DNA of 64,000 bases. Origin: JBLHKT01 sp043101615. GTDB lineage: Bacteria > Planctomycetota > Phycisphaerae > Phycisphaerales > UBA1924. A program made the translations under genes and the position numbers. Under the pieces are notes generated by a model. That model did no database searches and had not been told where the DNA came from. It saw only the letters and a list, made by a program, of their open reading frames with translations. The stretch covers positions 1 to 64,000 of the forward strand of contig JBICID010000069.1 of assembly GCA_043101615.1 (NCBI GenBank), in the 5' to 3' direction. Every line of letters starts with the position of its first letter. The stretch's first letter is position 1. Shown here one piece after another: positions 51,063 to 60,140 of the stretch.

Positions 51063-52256
51063 ATGGCGAAGAAGACCGCCAAGAAGACCGCGAGGAAGCC
51101 CGGCGCCGGCAGGCGGGGGGGCGGCGCCGCCGGCGAGGCGGACGTCACCACGCTGCCCAGGCTGCCCGTCCCGCGCGTGATCCCGCTGGGCGGGGTGCTG
51201 GGCCAGCCCCGGGCGATGTCCGTGATCGAGCGGGCGCTCGCCTCCGGGCGGGTGCACCACGCCTGGCTGTTCCACGGGCCCCCGGGCGTGGGCAAGTGCA
51301 CCGCGGCCCTGGCGCTCGCGTCGACGCTGCTCGACCCCGAGGCCGGTCCGGGGCTCACCGGGGCGTTCGAGTCCGACCCGGGCTCGCGCGTGGGCAGGCT
51401 CTGCCGCGAGGGGGCCCACCCGGAGCTGCACGTCATCCGCAAGGAGCTGGCGTCGTTCCACCCGGACACGTCCGTGCGCGAGTCCAAGCAGCAGTTCATC
51501 TCGGTGCAGGTCACGCGACACTTCCTGATCGAGCCCGCGACCCGGACCGCGGCGATGCCCGGCGGGCTGGCCTCCAAGGTCTTCGTGGTGGACGAGGCGG
51601 AGCTGCTCAACACGCAGTCGCAGAACGCGATCCTCAAGACGCTGGAGGAGCCGCCCGAGGGGACCGTGCTGATCCTGGTGACGTCGTCCGAGGACCGGCT
51701 GCTGCCGACCATCCGCTCGCGCTGCCAGCGTGTCGGCTTCACCCCGCTGGGTGAGGAGGACATGCGCCGCTGGCTGGACGCGTGGTGCCGCGAGCGGGCG
51801 ATCGAGCTCGACCCCCCCCGGCGCGACTGGCTGCTGGAGTTCGCCTCGGGCTCGCCGGGGCAGCTCGCAGGCGCGCACGAGGACGGGCTGCACGACTGGT
51901 GGGAGCGGATCGAGCCGATGCTGGACCGGCTGGCGAGCGGGGGCGCGGCGGTCTCGCTGGGCGCGACGATGACCGAGCTGGTGGACGCCTGGTCCGCCGA
52001 GTGGGCCAAGGGAGGCGAGAAGGGCCTGGAGCAGCGGTCCAAGAACGTGGCGAACCGGCTCGCGTTCCGACGCATGGGCGCCCTGATCGCCCACCACGCG
52101 CGCGGGAGGCTGACGCACGACGCGACGCGGGACTGGGCCCTGGGCGCGATCGAGGCGCTCGACCGGGCCGACTACCTGTTCTCGCGCCAGGTGCAGGCGG
52201 GGTTCGTGCTCGAGGGCCTGGCGTCCGACCTGGCGCGGGCCCCGCAACCGGCGTAA
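51063..52256 (+). CDS. holB: DNA polymerase III delta-prime subunit
   Basis: Clamp-loader subunit, 397 residues. A Lys/Arg-rich N-terminal tail (about 1-30) precedes the AAA+ core: VLGQPRAMSVIERAL, Walker A HGPPGVGKCTAAL, the DEAELLN region and the sensor-1/SRC segment RSRCQRVGF. TLEEPPEGTVLILVT matches delta-prime/gamma proteins. The zinc-binding cysteines of DnaX are absent, so delta-prime fits better than gamma/tau. Confidence 0.9.
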   Translation: MAKKTAKKTARKPGAGRRGGGAAGEADVTTLPRLPVPRVIPLGGVLGQPRAMSVIERALASGRVHHAWLFHGPPGVGKCTAALALASTLLDPEAGPGLTGAFESDPGSRVGRLCREGAHPELHVIRKELASFHPDTSVRESKQQFISVQVTRHFLIEPATRTAAMPGGLASKVFVVDEAELLNTQSQNAILKTLEEPPEGTVLILVTSSEDRLLPTIRSRCQRVGFTPLGEEDMRRWLDAWCRERAIELDPPRRDWLLEFASGSPGQLAGAHEDGLHDWWERIEPMLDRLASGGAAVSLGATMTELVDAWSAEWAKGGEKGLEQRSKNVANRLAFRRMGALIAHHARGRLTHDATRDWALGAIEALDRADYLFSRQVQAGFVLEGLASDLARAPQPA

Positions 52257-52342
52257 TCACTGCTTCGCCCTCCCGGCACAAAGACATCCGGAGCTGTCGG
52301 TGCGTGCCGACTACGGGATGGTCGCAGCGTAAGTGGGGGGGG

Positions 52343-52810
52343 TCAGCCCTGCACGCTGAAGGCCGGGCGAGACTTGGGCTCGCCGCTCGGCTCGGGCGAC
52401 CGGGCCGGGGCGCTCTGTCCGGGCTTCTTCTCGGTGGCGAGCTTCCGCATGAGCAGCACCCAGGTCTCGCGCTCGTACTCGAGCAGCTCGATGACCTTGT
52501 TGATCCTGGGGACGTCCTTCTCGTGGGCCCCCTGGATCAGCTCGGACAGGATGAAGGTGTAGACGCCCCGCACGCGTCCGGCCAGGTCGGGGTCCTGGTC
52601 GTCCCGGATGGTGTTGAGCAGCTCGAGCACGATCGGGCGGCACTGGCTGAAGCCGAGGTAGGCCTGCTCGAAGTCCCGGGCCGCGAGTCCGTCGCGACCC
52701 TGGATCGCGAACTTGATCGCCCCGTCGAGCAGCATGAGCCTGAGCTCCTCGGGTGTGGCGCTCATGACCTTGGTCTGGAGGTACGCGTTGGCGTGCTTGG
52801 GGTCGTTCAT
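52343..52810 (-). CDS. fliS: Flagellin export chaperone FliS
   Basis: Cytoplasmic chaperone binding the flagellin C-terminus. 155 residues; NAYLQTKVMSATPEELRLMLLDGAI is the FliS start and ARDFEQAYLGFSQC and TFILSELIQGAHEKD follow. The last 35 residues are disordered. It lies 50 bases after fliD. TAGAAA 6 bases before the ATG may give an independent leaderless transcript. Confidence 0.9.
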   Translation of the reverse strand: MNDPKHANAYLQTKVMSATPEELRLMLLDGAIKFAIQGRDGLAARDFEQAYLGFSQCRPIVLELLNTIRDDQDPDLAGRVRGVYTFILSELIQGAHEKDVPRINKVIELLEYERETWVLLMRKLATEKKPGQSAPARSPEPSGEPKSRPAFSVQG

Positions 52811-52816
52811 CGGGCG

Positions 52817-52822
52817 TTTCTA
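52817..52822 (-). promoter_or_regulatory. -10-like TAGAAA before fliS
   Basis: TAGAAA, 6 bases from the fliS ATG (52810). Confidence 0.35.
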
Positions 52823-52860
52823 TCGGGCTTCGGGAGCCCCCGCTTCACCCCGATCCGGGA

Positions 52861-55701
52861 TTACCCGAGCAGCGACAGGGTGGAGCCCTGCGACTGGAAC
52901 TGGGCGATGGCCTGCTCCATCGCGAGGAACTGGGCCGCGAGTGTCTGGCGCTTGGACTCCAGGCGGACGTCGAAATCCGCGATGCGCTGCTCCTGCAGCC
53001 GGATCTGCCTGCTGACGGCGTTGTTCCGCTCGGTGAGCACCCCCCCGATCGAGGTGATGTAGTCGTCGGCGAACTGCTCGAGCTGGCTGACGATGCCCAG
53101 GGCGGTGAACTCGGTCCGGGCCAGGGGATCGCGCGCGGTGATGCCGTTGCCCAGGTCCTGCACGCCCGAGTCCGGGTCGATGTCACGCCGTGTGAACAGG
53201 TCCTCGACGGCCTCGGGGTCGTTGTCCCAGGCCTCGCGGAACCGTTCCTGGTCGAACTCGAGCTGCCCGCCCGAGCCGACGGTGATGCCGACCTCGGCGA
53301 GGGTATCGATGGTGCTGTTGAATCCCTGGTTGCGTCCGAGGGCGATCCGGGCCAGCGAGTTGCGGAGGTTCAGGGCGGTGCCGTCGCCCAGCAGGGCCCC
53401 GCGGGCCTTGGTCTCGGGGTCGAAGCGAGTGAGCGTGTCGATGCGGGTGACGACCTCGTTGTACGAGTCGAGCAGGGCGGTGATCTGCGACTCGACCTCC
53501 TCGAGGGTCTGTGTGACGTTGACCTCGACGACGCCGTCGGAGGTGCCGGTGAGGTCGATGGTGACGCCCGAGATGACGCGGTCGAGGGTGTTGTCCGAGC
53601 CGGTGAGCAGGATGCCGTCGGCGGGGTCGCTGGCGCCGTAGAAGACGCGTGCGTCGTTGCCCTGGTCGAGCGTCTGCAGGCCGAGATCGAAGCCGCCGGT
53701 GTCGAGGATGAAGCGGCCCTCGCTGCCCGAGCGGCCTGCGCCGAAGCTCAGCCGGAACGGGGCCGAGCCGGAGCCGTCGTTGACCACCACCACGGTGGCG
53801 GAGGGGTCCTCGTTGTTGATCTTGTTGACGATGTCGTTGAGCGTGTCGGAGGCGTCGAACTCGATGGTGGTCTCGAACGAGCCGTCGATGAAGTTGTCCG
53901 CCCCGGTGCCCCCCGCCTCGCCCGCGATCTTCAGGCGCGTCGCGACGACGCCCTCGACGTCCTCGATCCGGATGCCCGCGGCCCCGGTGCCGGCGCCCGT
54001 GTCCTCCTCGATCACCAGCCCGTCGCCCGTGTCGTTGATGCGGGCGATCACGTTGATGGTGTCGCTGGAGTTGATGCGGCTGACGATGGCGTTGAGCGTC
54101 AGGTCGTCGTCGTCGACGCTGAACTCCTGGGTGTTGCCGAAGCTGTCGGTGATGCGGAAGGTGCCCTCGCCCACGCCCTGCCCGTCGGCGATGGTGTCCA
54201 GTCGGGTCGCCAGCGAGACCCACGCGAGCTGCATGTTCGAGCCGTTCGCCACGCCGTCGGTGTAGGTCCCGGCCAGGCCCAGGCTCGTAGCGGTGTCCGA
54301 GCCCCCGGTGCCGGAGATGACCAGGTCGCCCCCACCGGCGGTGTTGTCCAGCACGCTCAGGCCGTTGCCGGCGGAATTGAGCGAGACCGTCACGGCCCCG
54401 GCGTTGCCCGCGTCCTCGTTGATCAGGGTGACGAGCTCCTCGAGCGTGGTGGCGTTGGAGACGTCCACCGTGAAGGAGGAGCCGTCGGCGGTGTCGAAGG
54501 AGACAAGGCCGTCACCGTCGAGGCCCGCGCCGCCGTTGAGGCTGCTGATGAGCGTGGTGTTCATGCCCGCGAGCACGCGCGACCCGGTCGCGGTGCCGCC
54601 GGTGTAGCTGCCCGCGATGCCAAGGTCCTCGGCGGTCTGGGAGTTGACCGAGGCGATGTCGATGTCGCGCCCGAGGGCGTCCACGATCTGGAAGCGTCCG
54701 TTGGCGGTGTCCAGGCTGACCGTGACGTCGGTCAGGCCGGCCTCTTCCAGGGCGTCCTCGATGCGGGCGACGACGGTCGAGACGTTGGAGGCCGGGCCGG
54801 CGACGGTCTCGAGCACGTCGTTGCCCTCGTCGTCGGTCTGGAACTCGACGATCTCGCCGATGCGGACGCGTGCCTCGGTGCCGCCGACGGTGACGGTGAA
54901 GTCGGCGGTGGTCTCGCTGCCCTTGACGGGGTTGATCGAGACGCCCCGCCCGTCGTTCAACGACGACAGGGCGGTGAACCCGTTCAGGCCGAACAGGGTC
55001 GCCCCGGTGAGCGTGGAGCCGACGAGCGAGCCGCCTCCGGCGGTGGTGAGGCCGAGCGAGTCGGCGGTCTGGTCCCCGGCGACGTTCGCGACGCTGGTCA
55101 CGCCCTCGATGACGAGCCCGCCGTCGCGGACGCTCGCGGTGACGCCGGTCAGCCCGTCGGCGTTGTTGATCGCGTTCAGCACGTCGTTGACGGTGCCGGC
55201 GCGGGAGAGGTCGATCTCCACGCCGTTGATCGAGAGCTTCCCGCGGTCGATGCCCTGCCCGTCGTTCAGGTCGGCGAGCTCGGTCTCGCGGTCCAGGCGG
55301 GCCGCGGCGTTCTCGATCGTCAGCGACTCGAGCCCGATGGCGGACTGGTCGCGGTCGGAGAACCCGCGGCTGAGGACCTGCTGGGAGGAGACGAGCCGGT
55401 CGACGACGAAGCGGTAGGTGCCGGGCTGGGCGCGGGTGCTGGCCGAGACCGTGAGCACGCTGTCGTCCGAGGTGGTGGCCTTCTTGGCCTGGAAGCTCCG
55501 CTGCGTGCGGAACTGGGAGGCGGCGCTCTTGAGGTTGTTCAAGAGGCCGTTGAGCTCGAGGTAGCTGGCCTGCTGCTGCTGGAGCTGGAGGAGCCGTCGC
55601 TGGGCGAAGACCTTCGGGCGCGACTCCACCTGGATCAGCTGCTCGATGAGCTGGTTGGCGTCGATGCCGCTGAACAGCCCGGTTGACGTGATGCCGCTCA
55701 T
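52861..55701 (-). CDS. fliD: Flagellar filament cap protein FliD (HAP2)
   Basis: Caps the flagellar filament and helps flagellin insertion. 946 residues, about twice the common length. The N-terminal coiled coil and GIDANQLIEQLIQVESRPK are typical. The middle contains about four flagellin-hook-IN-like repeats, each with a SLNDGRG/ADGQG motif and a following TLxEIV-type helix (near residues 150, 250, 385 and 505). The C-terminal domain has DSYNEVVTRIDTL and a final helix QLRIADFDVRLESKRQTL-like coiled coil. GGAGGCACC precedes the ATG. The enlarged repeats would decorate the cap surface. Confidence 0.9.
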   Translation of the reverse strand: MSGITSTGLFSGIDANQLIEQLIQVESRPKVFAQRRLLQLQQQQASYLELNGLLNNLKSAASQFRTQRSFQAKKATTSDDSVLTVSASTRAQPGTYRFVVDRLVSSQQVLSRGFSDRDQSAIGLESLTIENAAARLDRETELADLNDGQGIDRGKLSINGVEIDLSRAGTVNDVLNAINNADGLTGVTASVRDGGLVIEGVTSVANVAGDQTADSLGLTTAGGGSLVGSTLTGATLFGLNGFTALSSLNDGRGVSINPVKGSETTADFTVTVGGTEARVRIGEIVEFQTDDEGNDVLETVAGPASNVSTVVARIEDALEEAGLTDVTVSLDTANGRFQIVDALGRDIDIASVNSQTAEDLGIAGSYTGGTATGSRVLAGMNTTLISSLNGGAGLDGDGLVSFDTADGSSFTVDVSNATTLEELVTLINEDAGNAGAVTVSLNSAGNGLSVLDNTAGGGDLVISGTGGSDTATSLGLAGTYTDGVANGSNMQLAWVSLATRLDTIADGQGVGEGTFRITDSFGNTQEFSVDDDDLTLNAIVSRINSSDTINVIARINDTGDGLVIEEDTGAGTGAAGIRIEDVEGVVATRLKIAGEAGGTGADNFIDGSFETTIEFDASDTLNDIVNKINNEDPSATVVVVNDGSGSAPFRLSFGAGRSGSEGRFILDTGGFDLGLQTLDQGNDARVFYGASDPADGILLTGSDNTLDRVISGVTIDLTGTSDGVVEVNVTQTLEEVESQITALLDSYNEVVTRIDTLTRFDPETKARGALLGDGTALNLRNSLARIALGRNQGFNSTIDTLAEVGITVGSGGQLEFDQERFREAWDNDPEAVEDLFTRRDIDPDSGVQDLGNGITARDPLARTEFTALGIVSQLEQFADDYITSIGGVLTERNNAVSRQIRLQEQRIADFDVRLESKRQTLAAQFLAMEQAIAQFQSQGSTLSLLG

Positions 55702-55714
55702 GGTGCCTCCGCCC

Positions 55715-55951
55715 TCACCCCGCCCACCGGGGCGTGACGCGCTGGGTGCCGGGGCCGGTCCCGACGGCGCGCACGCGCGTCGCCCGCCTCGGGCCGTGCC
55801 CGTCGCCGAGGCGGACGCCGGGGACGTCGTAGCCGCGTGCCCGGAGCTCCAGGCAGTCGCACGCCCACCGTTCCAGCACGGCGCAGAACATGCGACGGGC
55901 CGTCGCCTCCGCGTTGTTCGCGCTCGATTCCAGCACGCTCTGGCTCGGCAT
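55715..55951 (-). CDS. Small protein of unknown function upstream of fliD
   Basis: 78 residues, mixed helix with MFCAVLERWACDCLELRARG and a Gly/Arg-rich end. The stop lies 13 bases before the fliD start, so it is probably in the fliD operon. GGAG stands before the ATG at 55951; an in-frame GTG seven codons upstream is an alternative. Not recognised. Confidence 0.5.
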   Translation of the reverse strand: MPSQSVLESSANNAEATARRMFCAVLERWACDCLELRARGYDVPGVRLGDGHGPRRATRVRAVGTGPGTQRVTPRWAG

Positions 55952-56238
55952 GGGTGCTCCGGTGACAGACACTCGCAGTCATCGTCGGCCCGAAAACCCC
56001 GCCCCCTTGACCCCGATCCGCCCGAATCCGGCGAGCCGGCGCGAACTCTGCGCTCCGCGGCGCAGAAGATGACTTCCCGCGCAGATCACGCCCCAGATCG
56101 CCCCTCCCGCTCCCGGCCTCCGGACCCCCCTCGATTGCCCCGGGACGATCGATTCGGGCTCGACCGTCCCGCCCGCAGGCCCGATAGGCCCGTACAGTGT
56201 CCCCCCGACGGGGACCATCCTCCGAGACGGACCATCAC

Positions 56239-56997
56239 GTGACCGACCACACCCCCCACCCCGAACTCCCGAGTGTGCCCAGGACCGTGCGAATCGCGAT
56301 GGTCGCGATCGCGCTGGGGCTCGGCGCGAGCGTGCTGGCGGGCCTCTGGGTCGCGCTGATCGCCCCGCCGGAGTTCCAGCTCTGGATCGGCATCACGCTG
56401 GGCTTCGAGGCCCTCGCCCTGGCCGGCGCCGGCGTGGCCCTGGCGATCGGGCTGGGACGGTTCCGCTCGGGCTTCGGGCTCGCTGCCCTCTGCGTCGCCG
56501 GCACCGCCGCGGTCACCGGGGTGTTCGGGCTCGAGCTGGCCGCGTCCCCGAACCTCCGCCCCGCGGTGCTCGCCGGGGACACCCCTGAGATCGCGCTGCG
56601 CGTCATCCGGCTGACCGTGCTGGCCCGTCTCGGGCTGGCGATGCTGGGCGTGGCGCTGGCCGGAGCCGGCGTGCTGGCGCGCAACCCCGCCTCGCTCAGA
56701 CCGCTGCGGACCGGCCTGCTCCTGCTCGTCCCGGTGCTGGGCCTGAGCGTGTGGCTGTTCGGCTACGGCGGGGCCTCGGCCGTGGTCGGCCCGGTGGACA
56801 CCGGGCTGGGCGTGGCCCGCCTGATCGCGTCCCTGTTCGGGGGGCTCGTGCTGCTGGTGATCGCCTCCGTCGGCGGGCACTTCGTCATCCGCGCCTTCGA
56901 GAAGACCACCCCGGAGGCGCTGGGCACGGACACGGACGGCTCGAACAAGCCGGAGACCGACGACGCCGGCCCGAAGGCGGAGCCGGCGGCCTCCTGA
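56239..56997 (+). CDS. Polytopic membrane protein of unknown function
   Basis: 252 residues, about six membrane helices (first at about 15-40, IAMVAIALGLGASVLAGLWVA), ending in a polar tail rich in Glu, Pro and Asp. No catalytic motif. GTG at 56239 is the likely start; a GTG 42 bases earlier is open too. TACAGT (about 56191) may be the -10, with a short hairpin GTCCCC/GGGGAC in the leader. It converges with the ALDH16 fragment gene. Confidence 0.6.
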   Translation: MTDHTPHPELPSVPRTVRIAMVAIALGLGASVLAGLWVALIAPPEFQLWIGITLGFEALALAGAGVALAIGLGRFRSGFGLAALCVAGTAAVTGVFGLELAASPNLRPAVLAGDTPEIALRVIRLTVLARLGLAMLGVALAGAGVLARNPASLRPLRTGLLLLVPVLGLSVWLFGYGGASAVVGPVDTGLGVARLIASLFGGLVLLVIASVGGHFVIRAFEKTTPEALGTDTDGSNKPETDDAGPKAEPAAS

Positions 56998-57036
56998 GCG
57001 TCCGGGCGCCCGGCGCCGCTCGTCGCCCGGGTCGTG

Positions 57037-57888
57037 CTACGTTGCGCTGGGGTGCCAGATCGTCTTCGCGTCGGTGAACGCCTCGATCCAGCCCGCCCCC
57101 TGGGCCGACTCGGCGTGCCAGTCCTCGACCTCGCGCACCACGACCCGCTTGAGGTTCTCCGCGGCCCCGGCCCGCAGCGTGGTGCGCTGCTCGTCGGACA
57201 CTCCGGAGGCGTGCAGCGCGATGATCTCGCGGTGCGAGGCGAAGTGGGGGGCCAGCTCCTCCCGGAAGCCGGTCAGCACGTTGATGGCGCCGGCGGGGAC
57301 GTCGCTGGTCGCGACCGCCTCGGCCAGCAGCATCGCGGGGATGGGGTTGGTCTCGCCGGCCAGCGCGATCACCGAGTTCCCGCCCGCCAGCGCCGGCAGC
57401 GTCAGCGAGAGCAGCCCGAGCAGGGCCGGCTCGTCGGGGGCCAGCACGCCCACCACACCCATCGGGCCGGGGATCGAGAAGTTGTGGTACGGCCCCGCGA
57501 CCGGGTTGGCCCCGCCCAGCACCTGCGAGAACTTGTCCGTCCAGCCGGCGTAGTGCACGCTGCGGTCGATCGAGGCCCGGACCTCGCGCCGCGCGCCCTC
57601 TCCGCCCCCGAGCGCCTCCTCGAACTCGCTAGCGCGGCTCTCGAGCATCTCCGCCAGCCGGTACAGCACCTGCCCACGCAGGTACGCGGTGCCCGATCCC
57701 CAGGCCTCCTGCCCCTTCACCGCCGCCTCGACCGCGGCGCGCAGGTCCTTGCGGCTGGCGTGGCAGACGTGCGCGTTCAGGCCCCGCTGGGCGTCGCGCA
57801 CCGGGGTGCTCCGCCCGGACTCGGTCCGCGGGAACTTGCCGCCGATGAACAGCTTGTACGTCTTGGTCACGCTCAGGCGTTCAGTCAC
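57037..57888 (-). CDS. Non-catalytic aldehyde dehydrogenase domain, ALDH16 C-terminal-like
   Basis: 283 residues resembling only the NAD-binding half of an aldehyde dehydrogenase: YKLFIGGKFPRTESGR at the start, YHNFSIPGPMGVVGVLAPDE and ALAGGNSVIALAGE. It stops before any catalytic Cys and cannot be an active ALDH alone. ALDH16 enzymes carry such a second, Cys-less ALDH domain at their C-terminus. Together with the full ALDH at 58501-60027 the sum (508 + 283) is close to a complete ALDH16. The length and conserved start argue against a simple decaying pseudogene. GGGAGG precedes the GTG. A GNAT gene separates the two parts. Confidence 0.75.
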   Translation of the reverse strand: MTERLSVTKTYKLFIGGKFPRTESGRSTPVRDAQRGLNAHVCHASRKDLRAAVEAAVKGQEAWGSGTAYLRGQVLYRLAEMLESRASEFEEALGGGEGARREVRASIDRSVHYAGWTDKFSQVLGGANPVAGPYHNFSIPGPMGVVGVLAPDEPALLGLLSLTLPALAGGNSVIALAGETNPIPAMLLAEAVATSDVPAGAINVLTGFREELAPHFASHREIIALHASGVSDEQRTTLRAGAAENLKRVVVREVEDWHAESAQGAGWIEAFTDAKTIWHPSAT

Positions 57889-57952
57889 GAGGCGCCTCCC
57901 GGGTGCCGGTGCGCCCTCGCGTGCGTGAGCCGTTGGACAGACGTGGGGGGGG

Positions 57953-58456
57953 TCACAGGAGGTACTCCATCTCGATCTCGTGCTTGATCCGGATGCCGTC
58001 CAGCCCGACCGACGGGATCTCGGGCTTGAGCGTGCGGTACCCCTGGATCGCGTCGCGGTGCAGCGCGACCATCTCGAACTCGCGGCGCTGGTAGAACCGC
58101 ATCGCCGGCGTGTTGTCGTTGGTCGTGACGAGCCAGAGCCGCCGGCACTCCTCGGACCGGGCCAGCGTGCGCACCTCGGCGAGCAGGCAGGAGCCGATGC
58201 CCCCCTCGCCGTCCATCGAGTTGTGCGTCACGATCTCGCACTCGTCCCCCTCGATGTGGTAGGTGATCAGGCCGACCTCCTCGTCGCCCCGGAAGGCCGC
58301 GAAGCCGGGGAGCCGGTCGGCGTGGTGCAGGCGTCCGCGCGAGACCTGCGTGGTGGAGGCCCAGTAGCGCAGCAGCACGCCCTGCACCCAGGAGTGGTCG
58401 TCCTCGCGCAGGGGTCTCACCATGAAGGTCGATTGTTCTGCAGTGGTCTCGGTCAT
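57953..58456 (-). CDS. GNAT-family N-acetyltransferase
   Basis: 167 residues with the GNAT core: an N-terminal VRPLREDDHSWV strand-helix, then acetyl-CoA loop GEGGIGSCLLAEV and NTPAMRFYQRREFEMV. Substrate unknown. ATG at 58456 follows CTGGAG. It lies between the two ALDH16-like genes in the same direction, so it may act in the same process. The unusual position inside a normally single gene is notable. Confidence 0.85.
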   Translation of the reverse strand: MTETTAEQSTFMVRPLREDDHSWVQGVLLRYWASTTQVSRGRLHHADRLPGFAAFRGDEEVGLITYHIEGDECEIVTHNSMDGEGGIGSCLLAEVRTLARSEECRRLWLVTTNDNTPAMRFYQRREFEMVALHRDAIQGYRTLKPEIPSVGLDGIRIKHEIEMEYLL

Positions 58457-58500
58457 CGCGTCTCCAGCCGGCTCACGCCGCACTCGGTATTCCCCCGCCG

Positions 58501-60027
58501 TCAGTCCGCCAGGTAGGCCCCCAGCCCGTGTCGCCCGCCCTCTCGCCCGAATCCGCTCTCCTTGACCCCGCCGAACGGGCTCGTCGGGTCAAACTTGTTG
58601 TAGGTGTTGAGCCAGACCACGCCGGCCTTGAGGCGGCTGGCGACCTCGAAGATCTTGGAGCCCTTGTCGGTCCAGACGCCCGCCGCGAGCCCGTAGGGCG
58701 AGTCGTTGGCGCGGCCGATGGCCTCCTCGGGCGTGCGGAAGCTCATCACCGCCAGCACCGGGCCGAAGATCTCCTCGCGCGCGATCACGCTGGACGGCTG
58801 CACCCCGCTGAAGAAGCACGGGCGGCACCAGTAGCCCGAGTCGGGCAGCGGGCTCCCGTTCACCTCGTGCAGGGTGGCGCCGTCCGAGGCGCCCGCCTGC
58901 AGGTAGTCGCGGATGGTGGCGAGCTGGGCGCTGGAGTTGATCGCGCCCACGTCGGTGTTCTTGTCGAGCGGGTCGCCGACGCGCAGGCTGGCCAGGCGCG
59001 TGGTCAGCTTGGCGATCACCTCGTCCAGCACCGGCTCCTGCACCAGCAGGCGCGAGCCCGCGCAGCACACGTGCCCCTGGTTGAAGTAGATCCCCTCCAC
59101 GATGCCCTCGACCGCCTGGTCGATGGAGGCGTCGGCGAAGACGATGTTGGGGCTCTTGCCGCCGAGTTCCAGCGTGAGGCGCTTCCTGGTCGGCGCGACC
59201 GCGGCGGCGATCTTTTTGCCCACCTCGGTCGAGCCGGTGAAGGCGATCTTGTCCACGCCGGGGTGGTTCACCAGCGCCGCGCCGGTCGGGCCGGCGCCCG
59301 TCACGATGTTCACCACGCCCCCGGGCAGCCCGACCTCCTCGAAGATCTCGGCCAGACGCAGCGCGGTGAGCGGGGTGGTCTCGGCGGGCTTGAGCACGCA
59401 GGTGTTCCCGCATGCCAGCGCGGGGGCCAGCTTCCACGCCGCCATCAGCAGGGGGAAGTTCCACGGGATGATCTGCCCGCACACGCCCACCGGCCTCGGC
59501 GTGCGCCCGGGGAAGGCGTGCCCGAGCTTGTCGGCCCAGCCGGCGTGGTAGAAGAAATGGGCCGCGGCGAGGGGGATGTCCACGTCGCGCGACTCCCGGA
59601 TCGGCTTTCCGCCGTCCATGGTCTCGAGGACCGCCAGCTCGCGGGCCCGCTCCTGGATCCGGCGTGCGATGCGGTACAGGTACTTGCCCCGCTCGATCCC
59701 GGGCAGCCCGCTCCAGCCCGGCAGGGCGGCGCGGGCGGCGGCGACGGCCCGGTCCACGTCCGCCTCGCCGGCCTCGGCCACGCGGCTGAGCGTCCGCTCG
59801 GTCGCGGGGTTCACGGTCTCAAAGGTCGCCCCGCCCGTCGCGTCCGAGAACGCGCCGCCGATGTACAGCCCGTAGGAGTCTGCGATGGCCGGTCGGACGC
59901 TCTCGGGCGCGGGTGCGTACTCGAAGATCCCGCCCGAGAAATCGAGACGGGGCGGGGCCCCGGGCCCCTCGGTCGGGGCTCTGTCGGCGTCGGGGGCCCT
60001 GGTGTCGGAGGGGTTCAGCGTGGTCAC
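58501..60027 (-). CDS. Aldehyde dehydrogenase, ALDH16 N-terminal-like
   Basis: NAD-dependent aldehyde oxidation. 508 residues with a leading region of about 45 containing IFEYAPAPESV, a feature of ALDH16 N-termini. Core: IIPWNFPLLMAAWKLAPALA, FTGSTEVGKKI, catalytic Glu in LELGGK and catalytic Cys in NQGHVCCAGSR (about 320). It ends at SGFGREGGRHGLGAYL, where ALDH16 enzymes would continue into their second domain. The GTG at 60027 follows TATACT by 5 bases. Divergent from the PilZ-J gene. Confidence 0.9.
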   Translation of the reverse strand: MTTLNPSDTRAPDADRAPTEGPGAPPRLDFSGGIFEYAPAPESVRPAIADSYGLYIGGAFSDATGGATFETVNPATERTLSRVAEAGEADVDRAVAAARAALPGWSGLPGIERGKYLYRIARRIQERARELAVLETMDGGKPIRESRDVDIPLAAAHFFYHAGWADKLGHAFPGRTPRPVGVCGQIIPWNFPLLMAAWKLAPALACGNTCVLKPAETTPLTALRLAEIFEEVGLPGGVVNIVTGAGPTGAALVNHPGVDKIAFTGSTEVGKKIAAAVAPTRKRLTLELGGKSPNIVFADASIDQAVEGIVEGIYFNQGHVCCAGSRLLVQEPVLDEVIAKLTTRLASLRVGDPLDKNTDVGAINSSAQLATIRDYLQAGASDGATLHEVNGSPLPDSGYWCRPCFFSGVQPSSVIAREEIFGPVLAVMSFRTPEEAIGRANDSPYGLAAGVWTDKGSKIFEVASRLKAGVVWLNTYNKFDPTSPFGGVKESGFGREGGRHGLGAYLAD

Positions 60028-60032
60028 GCCCA

Positions 60033-60038
60033 AGTATA
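60033..60038 (-). promoter_or_regulatory. -10-like TATACT before the ALDH gene
   Basis: TATACT, 5 bases from the GTG at 60027; nearest to the consensus of all such sites in the window. Confidence 0.5.
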
Positions 60039-60140
60039 CGGTGCGTCCCGTGCCGGATATGCGGCCTGAGCGGGTCCGCACACGCGTCCCGATCCACGAT
60101 CCGGCTCGCCGCCCCCCTCCCGCGACCCGATGAGCCGCTC

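Noticed and set aside
57037..57888. ALDH fragment as a decaying pseudogene
   Set aside because: Full frame, good start signal and a length that fits the ALDH16 C-terminal domain make a functional non-catalytic subunit more likely.
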